Origin: Thunnus maccoyii | Lineage: Eukaryota; Chordata; Actinopteri; Scombriformes; Scombridae | DNA: 64,000 nt | Reading direction: 5' to 3' | Assembly: GCF_910596095.1 (NCBI RefSeq) | Contig: NC_056534.1 | Span: 7,936,990 to 8,000,989 of the forward strand | Part shown: positions 22,301-33,818 of the stretch, piece after piece | How positions within the stretch are numbered: the stretch's first letter is position 1 | Layout of the letters: every line of letters begins with the position of its first letter | Notes under the pieces: model-generated | The model's input: only the letters and a program-made list of their open reading frames with translations | Told to the model about the DNA's origin: nothing | Database searches by the model: none | Made by a program: the position numbers and the translations under genes

Positions 22301-25035
22301 ATGATCTGTCTCTTACCAGAATACGCTGCGTCTTCGCTTCGACAGCAGCAAACACAAAGGCTGAATCCTGGAGGGACAAATAAGACAAAATGTTCATGTC
22401 AACAAACCCAAAGTAAATTGCTATTAGTCTGAAGGAAATGCTTCTGAGAAAATGTATTATTTTTTATTTCTGATTCAGAGCAGGCTTATATAACCTTTTG
22501 TAGAACTATCACCTATTGTAGTCTTCCATTTACAATCAGTCATTATGCTTACAGTATATATACTGAGTGGGCCTCATAATAGGGATATTAATAAATTTGT
22601 CATGTACTTGGGGCTCTCTAAAATCCTTCACATGACCTGCTGAAAGGGTGTCCACCTAGACTGAAACCTACTCCAAAATTAATGGATTCCCTGTACTTCC
22701 CTGTTCCCTGTACTGTATGCAGATTATGTGCAGTTGAGCCTTACCACCAAAGGTTTAGGAGGCACAGTGTCGGATCGAGGAGGAGGAGCGGTGACAGGGG
22801 TAGCAGGTTGACTCTTTGGTTTTGTCTGTGACGCGCTCTTTGCGACAGTCATGCGAGAGATGAAAGAGTTCAACAATGGAAGGAGGAACCAAATACCTGG
22901 AGGAAAAGAGGAAGAATGGTGTTTCTGTTGTTCTGTCTGATATGAAAAAAGGAAAACAACAAGATTCTAACAATTTAAGGTGTAGCCTAACCATGAAATG
23001 ATGAGGTGTTTCCAAAATGAAACATTTGCTAGAGGACATGCAAACTTGAATATGTTAAATGTTCGTGTCACTTACAGAGAAGTATGAGGAGGAGGAGGAG
23101 AAAAAGGCCACAAGCCCTCTTCACGAGCCTCCTGAATGACGCATTATTAGCTGCAGGAAAGAGAAGAAAAAAGTTGATTTGCAGGGATTTTGATAAGCCG
23201 AAGCCAAATCACATGCAACGACTGTGAAAACACAAACCGACTGGTATGTGAAAGCCAGTATGTACAGGCATGCGTGGGAGGGTGGACACATACTTAACAA
23301 TGCTAGTAAAACAAGCACAAGCGTGTACGTGCTGTACATATATGTGCAAATTTTCATGCACACAAACTTAAACATGTACATACCTAAAGCTGCCAGACGC
23401 ATTATTTTTGACTGTGCTGCAGCGGCCATCAATGAGATTGATCCTGCACAAAACACATGAAACATATGATTATCATATAGTCATACATAGACTCACACAT
23501 ACAAACACACATACCAGGGTTCCCACATCTTTTTAACATCAAATTCAAGGACTTTCCAGGCCCAATTCCCTCCAATTCAAGAACCCAACACGGCATAGTT
23601 TGAGACATGGATCAAGGTTAATTATTGTTACAACACAGACTTTTTATAATGTGAACTAGCAGCTTTACAGAAGCTCACGGACTATGTGGTCTCTTGCCTT
23701 CTCTAACACAGCACAGCAAAAAAATATTCTATTCTTGCACAAAATATATCAATTCAAGCACTTTCAGTGATCCATGTCTATGTCTGCTTTCAAAAACTTT
23801 CAAAGTCTTGACTTTTTTTCTCAAATTAACAAACTTTAAAGGATTTCAGGGACCTGTGGGAATATACACTCCAGCACTCACCCATCAAATTAAAGAAGGC
23901 ACTGCTGATTCTGCTTTTGTATCCATTATTGGGAGCCACACCGTTACTGCTGATTTTACTGGGAGTGCTGATGGGGGCTGCGGGCTTCCTGTAAGTGCCC
24001 TCAGAGGACGAGTACCCCGAGCTGTCTATGCTGCTCTGATTCAGCTCCTTGTGGTTGGGTCGGAGATGTAACCCTCCTAGCCTGCTGGAGCTGCAGAGCC
24101 CGGGACAGGAGTTTTTCTCTGGAGGTACCGACGGGCAGCGAGTGGGCGTCTGACCCCGGGTTGATGACGGGCACGATGGGGACGATGGGGATAATGGGGA
24201 TGATGGGGTCAGGGCGGGCCGAGGGGTGGCCGTGGTAGCGACGTAGGGTACGGTCCTCATGGTCGGCTGCAACTGGATGGTCAAGGGAGAAGGACCCGGA
24301 CCTGAGAGGCAGAAAAGTGAAGATGGATTATGGATTATTTGCATTATCAATGAATCCCTTAATATCTCTTTCCAATTGATTCTTGAGTCTATGAAATATG
24401 AGAAAACGCCAACCCATATATATTCAATTTACAACATAAAAACAGAAAAAAACTGCAAATTCTCATATTTGAGAAGGTGGAAAAAGCGTTTTTGCTTTAT
24501 AAAAGACCTAAATTATTAACTGATTATAAAAAACAGTATCTTGAAATGACCCTGACGTAAGTGGCCAAGCACTGTTCCATTCATTCTATTATTATAACCT
24601 TTATACTTACAGGAAATTATGTCATTACCACTCATGCATTGACAGGATGTTGTATTGTTTTTTTTTTTAGCATCATACCCACCTGGTGTGACAGGCGACT
24701 CGTTGCTGGGTGAACTAGCATTGCTATTGGCTCTACTGGAGGTACGGGAGCCGGCCTTACGGGTTCCCGCCTTCTTCTTGAAAACCCTAAAAAAAAAAAA
24801 AGAAAAAGAAAAAAGAAAGAGACAAACAGCGTGACAAAAAAAGGGAAAGGAGACAGAAAAAAGAGAATTAGAGTTATTGATTAAAATCCAAGTAAATGCA
24901 AATGAGACACAGACACACAGATACGTACTTGACAGGGTTTTCACGGTAGGATATGGTTGTCACAGTACTGGAGTCAGATTCTTCATCTGAGTTATAGTAG
25001 CCACCGGACACCAGGCGAGAACTCCTACGAGACAT
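19301..25035 (-). CDS. sun2: SUN-domain inner nuclear membrane protein (15 coding exons)
   Basis: Coding segments (minus): 25035-24929, 24786-24683, 24301-23882, 23443-23384, 23150-23076, 22896-22745, 22367-22317, 22144-22106, 21571-21377, 21241-21104, 20873-20777, 20559-20444, 20262-20089, 19789-19700, 19417-19301. They sum to 1935 bases, 644 residues plus stop, and all junctions keep frame. SUN proteins trimerise in the perinuclear space and bind KASH proteins, forming the LINC bridge from nucleoplasm to cytoskeleton. The N-terminus MSRRSSRLVSGG and the SSGYSSSEGTY patch recall SUN2; no SUN1-like zinc finger is present. One membrane segment lies at about residues 244-264 (CGLFLLLLLILLCIWFLLPLL). 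Coiled-coil follows at about 337-401, and the SUN domain at about 468-644. Cys488 (STRCSETY, the KASH-disulfide position) and Cys528/Cys631 (GKCWAF, EYTCVYRF, the internal pair) are all kept. It is shorter than the human protein (717). SUN1 remains possible. Confidence 0.88.
23515..23864. mobile_element. MITE filling a sun2 intron
   Basis: The left end cagggttcccaca at 23515 resembles the reverse of the right end (acctgtgggaata at about 23852-23864). The interior has the repeated words tcaaggactttccagg and caaagtcttgactttt, and no coding capacity. It takes up most of the 438-base intron between sun2 coding exons 3 and 4, ending about 16 bases from the 5' splice site (minus strand). It is probably a hAT-like non-autonomous element. 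Confidence 0.5.
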
Positions 25036-25036
25036 G

Positions 25037-25095
<59 letters not shown>
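25037..25095. repeat. (GA)n microsatellite = (TC)n acceptor tract of the sun2 start exon
   Basis: About 28 GA units on the plus strand. On the minus strand it reads as an almost pure (TC)n run ending in cag, followed by tc and then the sun2 ATG at 25035. It therefore serves as the polypyrimidine tract of the 3' splice site. Confidence 0.85.
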
Positions 25096-25098
<3 letters not shown>

Positions 25099-25857
25099 AC
25101 ACTGACATGATTTATCAGTATTCAAAGTAAAAAAGGAAACTTGCATAATCCCTCTGGCCAGTACATGTGAGCCAGGGGTGGTCAGTACACTGCAACATTA
25201 ACACATTATGATTTCAGTTTTATGGTTTGAAGCCTTCAGGTCAAACTGACACATTATTTTTAAAATTGTGAAAACAATTCCTGTGGATAACATGTTGAAC
25301 TGACAAAATGTGTCACACAATCCATCTTTCTAAAAATAAAAACCCAAAACAAACAAAGACAGAACGAAAGAACAAACCCACACAATAGGAAACTAAACAC
25401 TGACTACATTTGACTAGTATTTATATCTCCAGGGCGACTGCACTGTGCAAACAAAGATTTAAACCACAGACAAACTTTTTTTTCTGATTTCTCTTGCCGT
25501 CGTTCCAGTGACTCTATTTCTGACCTAACAGTACAAGTTGTATGAACAACACACCATCGCCAATAACAAGGAAGGCATACTTCAAGTTTAATAATCATCA
25601 GTAGTTGTATGTTTTGTGTAGTTCAGGTTTCTTTCCCTGCACATACACACACATATGTGCACACATCTTAAAATATGCTTGTCTTTGCCTAAAAATGATG
25701 CCACTCAACCCTTCTTACTTAGTACAAGGAGCAGCTGTTTCAGCAGCCTTGCTAAAAGTAGCACAGTGGTTAGTGGTAGCAGTGGTCAGCAAGGTTGTAG
25801 CATCAGCAGCAGCAGTGGGAAGTTATGGTAATGATTAAAAGAGCAATAACCACTAGT

Positions 25858-26207
25858 GAATTTACTGGTTGGTCGATCGAAAGAAAGTCGGCAAGCATTT
25901 TGATAATCAATAGTCATTTTTTAAAGGAAAAATGCCAAACATTTGCTGGTTGCAGCTTCTGAAATGTGTGGATTTTAAGCTTTTTGTGTCATACATGATG
26001 GTATAGCTATACTGTATAAATTTTGGATTTTGGAATATTGACCGGACACAACAAGACATTTGAAGACATCACCTTGGGCTCTAAGAAATTATAACTGGCA
26101 TTTTTCACTTTTTTCTGACATTTTATGGACAAAACGATTGATCAATTGATCGAGAAAATAATCAACAGGTTAATTAATAATGAAAATTATTATTAGTAAA
26201 GCCCTAG
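25858..26207 (-). mobile_element. hAT-type MITE (copy 4, minus orientation)
   Basis: Read on the minus strand it starts ctagggctttac, continues through gattattttctcgatcaat and cttcaaatgtcttgttgtg, and ends near ggtcgatcgaccaaccagt. It is inserted in simple sequence rich in agtagcagt, inside the sun2 5' intron. Confidence 0.6.
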
Positions 26208-29200
26208 TAATAATAGTAATAGTAGCAGCAGGAGTAGGTAATGCAGTACCTGAGGTAGCTAGTGGTAGATAACAGCTGCAGTAATAGTTGAAGTAGTTAA
26301 AAGTTGTAGTATCTATAGTAGCAGTTCTTATAGTTCCAACAGGTAACAGCAGTCACAGCAGCAGTGGTAATAGGAGCAGATGCAGCTGTATTAGTAGTAA
26401 ATTATTACATCAGCAGTAATAGCTGTGGTGGGAATTGATGCAGTGAAGGTAGTAATAATACAAGCGGTAGGCTAAATCTCTCTGACAGATGCTCTCTTAG
26501 TTAATCTCAGCCGTCTATAATCCAGCTAATCTGCTGAAACACTCACACGTTTACAGGGCTCGTGTGAAAAACAAAACAAAACAAACATGCAAACAGAAAC
26601 GAAAGCATTAGAACAAATAAAGCTTAAAGAACTACTGTACGTATACAGAGCAGGCACATTCATAGCATATACAGTACAACGATACTTCAGAGTGACAAAA
26701 ACCCTGCATACCTCAACTGACCCAGCATATGTAAAATGAAAAAAAATCTTGAGAAAGTATCAGCAAGTGATGAAGATGACAAGAACCTGAGAGAAGGACT
26801 CTTTAATGTACACTACATTGTGGTCATTGTTCTTAGAAAGTATCCACCAAGTCCCTGCCATCACAACGATTATGTAACAGACGGTTTAAACCGAGACATC
26901 TCATTGGTTACCGATGTGTTCTTACAGTGCAGATGATTAGCATAAACCACAGCTCACGAGCTTTACTGCTTGCTGTGCCTGAACCTGTGGTGAGCAAACT
27001 TTCACCACTGAAATGAGTTTGAAGAAAATGCAGCAGACAAACATAACTAGTAAATAGAAAAGCCAAAGATTTACTTATTATAGCTCCAAGATAACTATAA
27101 AACATGATACAGGCCATATTATTTTGTTGTTATTATTGTTGTGAGAGGTATTTTTCTTCCAATCACACATAGATTTCATATAAAGCCTGCAAAGAACTGC
27201 TGTGCCTACAATCACAGTGACTAGTGTCCTCTTGTATTGATATGACACCACTTTCAGTTCCAACAAAAATGCAGCAGATGTAAGTTTGAATTCAACAGAT
27301 ACTGTCAGAAAACTACACATCCTGAACTTATCCATGTTCATATTACTATTTCAAGACTGCTCTGAGCAGAGGGTGATTCATTCGACTATCTTTCCTGCTG
27401 AACGGCTCCAGAGATGCAGCTCTGAAGTTTTCCTTTATGTTTGACCTCCGTGTGGAGGAAACAGGTGAGTTTATTTTTCAGTTGAAACTGGCAGCAGTTT
27501 GATTTACGACTTAACGTTTTAGCCGGCTAGGGTGCATATCGTGACATTGAGAAATCAAGGAAAACACACACAGACTCGTCACCCCGAAGGATTAAAAACA
27601 TTTTTGACATCTTTGAGTTTTTCTGCCTATGCAACATAACATGATAACACTATGATACACAAACAAGCTATTAAAAGTGAAAAAAAAAGTCTATCTGTTG
27701 CACTGGGTGTTGTTTGGCTCTATGACAACCACATCTGCTGTCTTGTCTGACTTCACGTCATCAGAAAAACCACCAACCTTTAGATTCTGCTCTGTGATCC
27801 AGTCTTCTAATTAAGTAGGTTCTGCAACCGACTGTGTGGGATCCCTCGTGAAAAGAGACTTTGGGTCTCAGAGGAACTAACCCGGCGAAAGTCAGAATAA
27901 GCCCTCTGATATCATTAGCCTGAGACGAAGCTACAGAGGAGCAGGAACTAGCTTGTGCGTCTGACAAGAGCTGCAGAAGATGACAGAAAGGGAAGCTGCG
28001 GCGGTGCGTACCCAACAGATAGAGACAGGAAGTCAGTGAGAAAACACTGCACGCACAGAAACCCCCAGTCTCAAAAAGGGCGTTGAGGCTTAATCTAATG
28101 CATCAGATCTTTTTTAAATATTATTTTTTTGATTAGCAGACTATCACGCTCATGCACAACTCAGATGTTTTTTCCATTAAGGCCTTCCTGAGCACACATG
28201 TGAAACATTGCTAAATTAACTGTCTGATGTAAGTGAGAAAATTTGGTGACAGACTAAAATGAGAAAAAAAAAGATGAAAATGTCACCGAGCTGTCTAGGT
28301 GATATAAACAAGCAATAACAGTAACATCACACATGGCTACACCTAACAGCAGTCCATCGCTATGGTTGCCATTGAGATAGACTTTCACTGTTTGCAGTAA
28401 ATAAGGAAAACACACCGTCAGACTGCAACTGATGTTTCTGCACCAGCTGCAAACCATCCATTAATGAGACACACCTCTGTAAATATTGAAGGAAACATGA
28501 AGATGCCTATTAGACTGCTTGTATCTTCATTTTTCACAGATCGAACAGTTAATAAAGGCCGAACTGCAGCACCGGGCCTGTTATAACAGAGTGTATTTAT
28601 TATAACTCTTCCTCTAGTGTCTATCCATCTGTGCTGTTTATGTAAATTAGTTCTTGCTTTTTTGTTTTGCATATGATCCTCTGACACTCATATTCTGTGA
28701 GATTTTTAATACAGGAAACGGTAGGATTAGTTTATATTCCTCGATCACCAATATTACTAGCAGCCAATATTAAAGAGGTAATTAACTACAGATATAACTT
28801 TTTAAAATTTTCCTTAGCTTGTTTGATTAAACAAGGATTAAAATAGGATGTGGCTACCTCAATGTGGTGCATAACATATTTCCTGCTACCATCAGAGACC
28901 TCACATCTCAAATATAGCATTTTAATAACTCACAACAAAATGTAGCTATTTTTGTAAAATTACAACAGTTTGCTGATCCTATCATAACCATAAAACCAGT
29001 AAACAGCAACAAGGGTCACAAATATTTTGACTCCACGGCAACGACGACGACAAATGCCGCTCTTTCACACGTTTCGCGCTTCTTTCGTCATCAAGTATCA
29101 AGAGGCTTTAGCTGAGAGTGCGGAGAAGTGAGCTGTTTGCACTGTAATTCCCTCGAATCCTCCCTTCCATTTTAAATGGCATCTCAGTTCAGCCTAGCTC

Positions 29201-30999
29201 AGCTCTTTTCCCCCCTCCTGAGCATACCAACCCCCTCCTTGTCCGAGCAGAGGACACCCCTGCACGAAGCTATTTCTCATCTTCTTTCTTTCCTTGACAA
29301 TCAATCCCACTGAAATACTGTAGAAATGTTTATTTGCATCCTACATTCTTCAGCCTACCCTCTTTGTTTCCTCCTAATCATCCTATGCACTTGCTCTCCA
29401 AGCAAATTACATTATATGGTTGCTCATTCACACTTAGAGCCTTCTTTTTTCCTAGAACAGAATGCAAAATGAATGCAAGATTTCAATTTTAAGAGCCTTG
29501 TTCTTGCACTAAAGGGCTGTAGAGAAAGCATGTTTTACCTTGGTCCCTCCTGCATTACTCTACTCTATGTGTCCATGCGGTATGAAGCCTCCATGTGTAA
29601 ATGAGTGGTCTGTAAAGCCATGAATAAGCAAATCTCAGCGAGACAGGAACATCCCCCAGTATAAAGAGGGAAAACCTCTACATATTCCTGTGGGAATCAC
29701 GTGCAGGAGGAGACAAAAGGTGCTGTTCATTCAGCGCAGGGAGCACTAACCCTCTAAAATCACATTTAAAGCATGTGACAGTACAGCTACACCTAAAATG
29801 ATTCGCATGGAAGAATACACCTATCTTACCAGCCCTAATCATGAAGAGGGACAGCAGTAGAGAAGCACAGGAAGTGAATCAGAAGCAAAACTTGAGAGTG
29901 AAACTGTCTCCTGAACATCAGTGAGTTGCCTCAGTCGTCCGTTTGGTATCTCACATCCCCTTACAGGATTTTTGGGTCATTTATCTACCTATAAACAGAT
30001 ACAAGTGATATATTTCATATCATATGAGCACCATTCAATGTAGGGTGGACCCACTCTGGTGATTGGATAAATCGGATCACTATCTAAGTGAGCGGAGATC
30101 TGGATATGATGGTGGTGTTTACCCAGGGCAGGGCGGGGCGGGGCGCTGATACCGGTCGAGTATCCTGACCACTGACTCTGGCAGGGAGTAAGGGAGGTAA
30201 TGAAAAAAGGGAGAAAGAGCTAGAGCAGATTGGGACAAAAGCACCGGAAGGTTGGAGAGAAAGGTAGCCAGGGGGAGCACGACCGGGATGAAAGAAAGAA
30301 TGGTGGACAAAAGGGATGAACTGACAAAAGGGGAGGACGGATGAAACAAGGGAATGTGCGTGTTTAGTCTTGTGGCTCTAAAAGCCAGAGAGGGAATTTA
30401 AGTTTCAGTTTCAGAACGCATGGAAAAACGATAAAAAAAAGAGGGAGAGAGAAAAAAGCGTAAGGGATGAATGGGCTGAGGGGGAAATAAAACATGAATG
30501 TAGTGGAAAGGAGTGGGGAAACGAAAGGAATGCAGAAAATTAGTCTTCATCAAACTAAAAATGACTGGCAAACGATACGGTGCTGCGGCTAACTTTAGGA
30601 AAGCGCCAGTGGAATGTGACTCAGTCATACAGAGCAGATGAGTCATCTGTGTGCACTGGTTTTAAACAAATAACCCTCAAGCTCTTTGTAAAGCAGGAGG
30701 GAAAACACTAACTACCATTTAGCTGAGCAGCTACCTAATAAGGTCTGTTTATATCAATGTGAACCAGATGCTTACATTACTTTCTCTCAGTCACTCATTC
30801 TCTCCTCTACTGATGTACAGTACAGCGGTACATGTGAGGTATATCCTCAGGCAGGGAGTTTCATGGCTAAGAGGCCTGCTCTTCTGCTGCCTGGGCCCCT
30901 CAGGCTAACAAAAACTGTAAGTCACTGCCCTCTTTTATATCAGTCATCTAAACTCGTTGTGCTAGTGGCATGTCTCTAGAGATCATGGCAATGTTGTTA

Positions 31000-31720
31000 T
31001 CTTAGTCAGTCAGTCCACCACATTGGTCCAGAATGAAAAATCTCAACTATTGGATGGATTGCCATGAAATTCTTTACGGTGATTTACGGTCCCCGCAGGA
31101 TGAATCCTACTGACTTTGGTGACTTTTCCTCTAGCACTGTCATCAGGTTATTAAATCATCATTGTTCAAGACTTTGTTCATGAACATGCTTGCAAAACTT
31201 ATGACATTCTCATCAGCTTTTGTAACAAATGTTAGCATGCTAACATGCAGGGCTGCAACTAACTGGTCTATAAAAGGCCAATATAAAGTGAGAAATGTCA
31301 ATCACTGATTCCCAAAGCCCAAGGAGACAGACTCAAATTTTGTTTTTTATTTTTACCAACCAACAGTTTACTATCATAGAGGACTAAAGAAACCAGGAAA
31401 TATTCACATTTAAGAATCTAGAACCAGAAAATTTGGTCATTTTTCTTTAAAAATGACTTAAAACAGTGATTCAAATATAAGGCAATTCATTTTCTGTCAA
31501 TCAAATAATCGATTTATGGACTAAATGTTGCAGCTCTACTGACATGCTAATCAAAGAACTGGTGAACATGGTAAAAATTACATTAGCCCAACATCAGCAT
31601 GTTAGCATTGTCACTGTGAGCATATTAGCACTTTAACCTTAGGAATTAGCTCTAATCATCACTACACCTGTGTACAACCTCACAGAGCTGTTAACATGGC
31701 TGTAGACTCAGTCTTGTTAT
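31000..31720 (+). repeat. Dispersed teleost repeat (copy 1, interrupted)
   Basis: Characteristic words are caactattggatggattgcc, aggatgaatcctactgactt, gttagcatgctaacatg, catcagcatgttagcattgt and gtgagcatattagc. The same words recur reversed at 46380-46830 and 61535-61960. It has no coding capacity. A hAT MITE (31248-31538) is inserted in its middle. Confidence 0.7.
31248..31538 (+). mobile_element. hAT-type MITE (copy 5) with 8-bp target-site duplication
   Basis: The element runs from cagggctgcaactaac to aatgttgcagctcta. It is flanked by ctaacatg (31240-31247) and ctgacatg (31539-31546), an 8-bp direct repeat with one mismatch, as expected for the hAT superfamily. This is the best-bounded copy and fixes the ends of the family. 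Confidence 0.75.
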
Positions 31721-33042
31721 CTCATGACCTCCCCCCAACTAACTGTAAATTTAATTAGTTTTTTCAAGTTTTGACTATAGTTATTTTACAGATGATGATG
31801 ATGATGATGATTTATAGGTATTTATTGTGCTGACTGCATCCTGCATCTTTGTTGTCATTACTTCAAGGACTACAATGGAAGTCTCGGATTTTATTGTGTG
31901 ATCCTTCACACACAGTTGTGTGTTACTTTGACTAGCACTATTTGTTAAAGTTCTGATATCTTTTTGTGTATTTTAGTGTTTCATTCATATGATGGTTTTT
32001 ACTAGTACGCTACATTGAATGTTGTCCAGTCCATCCTGTGCTCTAAACTCACCAATAAAGTTAACTCAATTCAACTCATCTCATTATATGGTTCACTTAA
32101 AAAGACAATAAACAACACTACTACACTATCACAAAGCCTTAGGCAGACTCAAACTTAAAATAACAAATCTTCATGCCTCCAACTCCAAACACCCATTACA
32201 TCTGACAGCTGGTACGATTTAGTCAAACATAAATACTGTTGTTGTTAAATATTAACTTTCCACAGAATGTGAATGCAACAGTGAGGAGCCTGAAAATTTA
32301 TGACTAAACAGTAAACCTCCTCCTCAGTTTAGCTTCACCCCATTTGTCAATGAAGCCCCTCAATAACCCCAGGTGGTCCTTGGATACCATTTGGCATCCC
32401 ATAGCTGACCTAGATTGGCCTTTGTTTAGTGTAACCTATTTTAAGAAGTGACAACATATAACACGACTGCACAAGACAGTTGCATCTGATACTACAGCAC
32501 GCTCCTCTTTTGAGAGACATAACTTGGTTAGCATTAGCGTTAGTGCAGTAAAAATACAGTAAAAATAAGAAATACTCCACCATAAACTTGTTGAATACTG
32601 TTCCGAATATGGATGTTCCGGTAATTCATGGCTGTTTCTTTTTCTTTTATACCTTACACACTTAAAAAACTTAAGTATATCTTAATAAAATGTGTATAAA
32701 GTAGCCGTTACCTTAGCTAACCCAGCTTTGAAAATATACAAAATTATATACTTAAACACTCAATACTCTGACGTTAATGCCCACATTAAGTTGATATGAG
32801 CAGTCTAACATATTTTAGTTAGAAGCACAATAACCATGTGTGTAAAACATTAATTTTAAATGTAAGATAACTGTGAAATGTAGCTTCACGTTACGTTAAC
32901 AGCTAGTTAAGTAATTAACTTAACAGCTAACGGTGGTCCATCACCGCCCGAGAAACAACTTGTTTTATATGTTTAACAGCTAAGTTACCAAACGCATACA
33001 ACAAGGTGCATGAGTTGTTGTACTCTTGTGTCCTTAACTTAC

Positions 33043-33370
33043 CTCTTTATACGTTGAGAGGTCTGTCGAAGCTGAAGAAAACAAAACAGCGCATCAACCA
33101 ACAGCCAGCCGGGCGGTTAACTGTCAAATTCTGTCAGGGAATGATAGCAAATCCTCCACTCAGTCTTTACGACCACATCAAGCTCCGTTTAAACAAACAT
33201 CTCCGCTCTTTTCAACTCGGAACAAATTCACCTTCCAGTGACTTAATTTATATATTTCCCCACGAAGTAAAGTCTAGACGTGGGTTGCATCGCCGTGAGC
33301 TGTGAGGAAGCGAGACAGACCGACGCTTGTTGTGACAGCTCGGAGCTTTACGCCGCTACAAACGTTGACA
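33043..33370 (-). other. Probable 5' non-coding exon and promoter of sun2
   Basis: On the minus strand a consensus donor (ag/gtaagtt) has its GT at 33042-33041, after CpG-containing sequence (33240-33400) unlike the AT-rich surroundings. Its position upstream of the sun2 start exon, with no other minus-strand gene between, suggests this is the first exon. The 5' end is estimated. It could instead start a separate non-coding transcript. Confidence 0.4.
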
Positions 33371-33415
33371 GCAGCAGCAGCGTCAAGCTAGTGGTCAGAA
33401 AACACGTAAAGACTT

Positions 33416-33818
33416 CCGGTGTTGCACCGTATTTGGTGACTCATCAGATTCTGTGACCTGCAGCATTGGAATAAGTACTTACATCCTTTACTTAAGTAAA
33501 AGTATCTGATATATTAAAAAAAACAAAAAAACAAAGTACATCATTAATACTGATGAGTTAAAGCATAAGCAGCAATTTTCACTCACAACCCGATTTTCTG
33601 CACAATTAGTACTTTTACTGTAGTACTTTAAGTAAATTTAGCCGATAAAACTTCTATACTTTTACTTAAGTATGATTTTGAATGCAGGATTTTTACGTGA
33701 AATTAAGTTTTTTTACACTGTGGTATTAATACTTTTACTTTAGTAAAGGATGTGAGTACTTCTTCACACACTTCAGGTCATATAATCTGATGAGTCACCA
33801 AGTACGGTGTAACACCGG
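33416..33818. repeat. Large inverted repeat (90-bp arms) around an 'actttacttaagta' MITE
   Basis: The left arm (33416-33505: ccggtgttgcaccgtattt, ttggtgactcatcagatt, catcctttacttaagtaaaa) matches the reversed right arm (33729-33818: ttttactttagtaaaggatg, aatctgatgagtcaccaa, tacggtgtaacaccgg) at roughly 85%. The loop is about 223 bp. The inner parts resemble a teleost MITE with ends of the type tttacttaagtaaaagta. The outer 40 bp of each arm are extra. Confidence 0.75.

Larger units (their letters stand above)
25096..33042 (-). other. Probable first intron of sun2
   Basis: No coding exon was recognised in these 7.9 kb. If the donor at 33042-33041 joins the acceptor before 25037, this is the 5' intron. 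It holds a cryptically simple (GTA/GCA)n stretch at 25740-26470 interrupted by a MITE, a dispersed repeat at 31000-31720, and a (GAT)n run at 31791-31812. A plus-strand donor-like site (gaaacag/gtgag) near 27464 is unexplained. Confidence 0.45.

Noticed and set aside
30119-30646. Minus-strand frames of 76 and 82 codons in the sun2 5' intron
   Set aside because: They arise from purine-rich plus-strand sequence and are F/L/P/S-rich, with no splice context.
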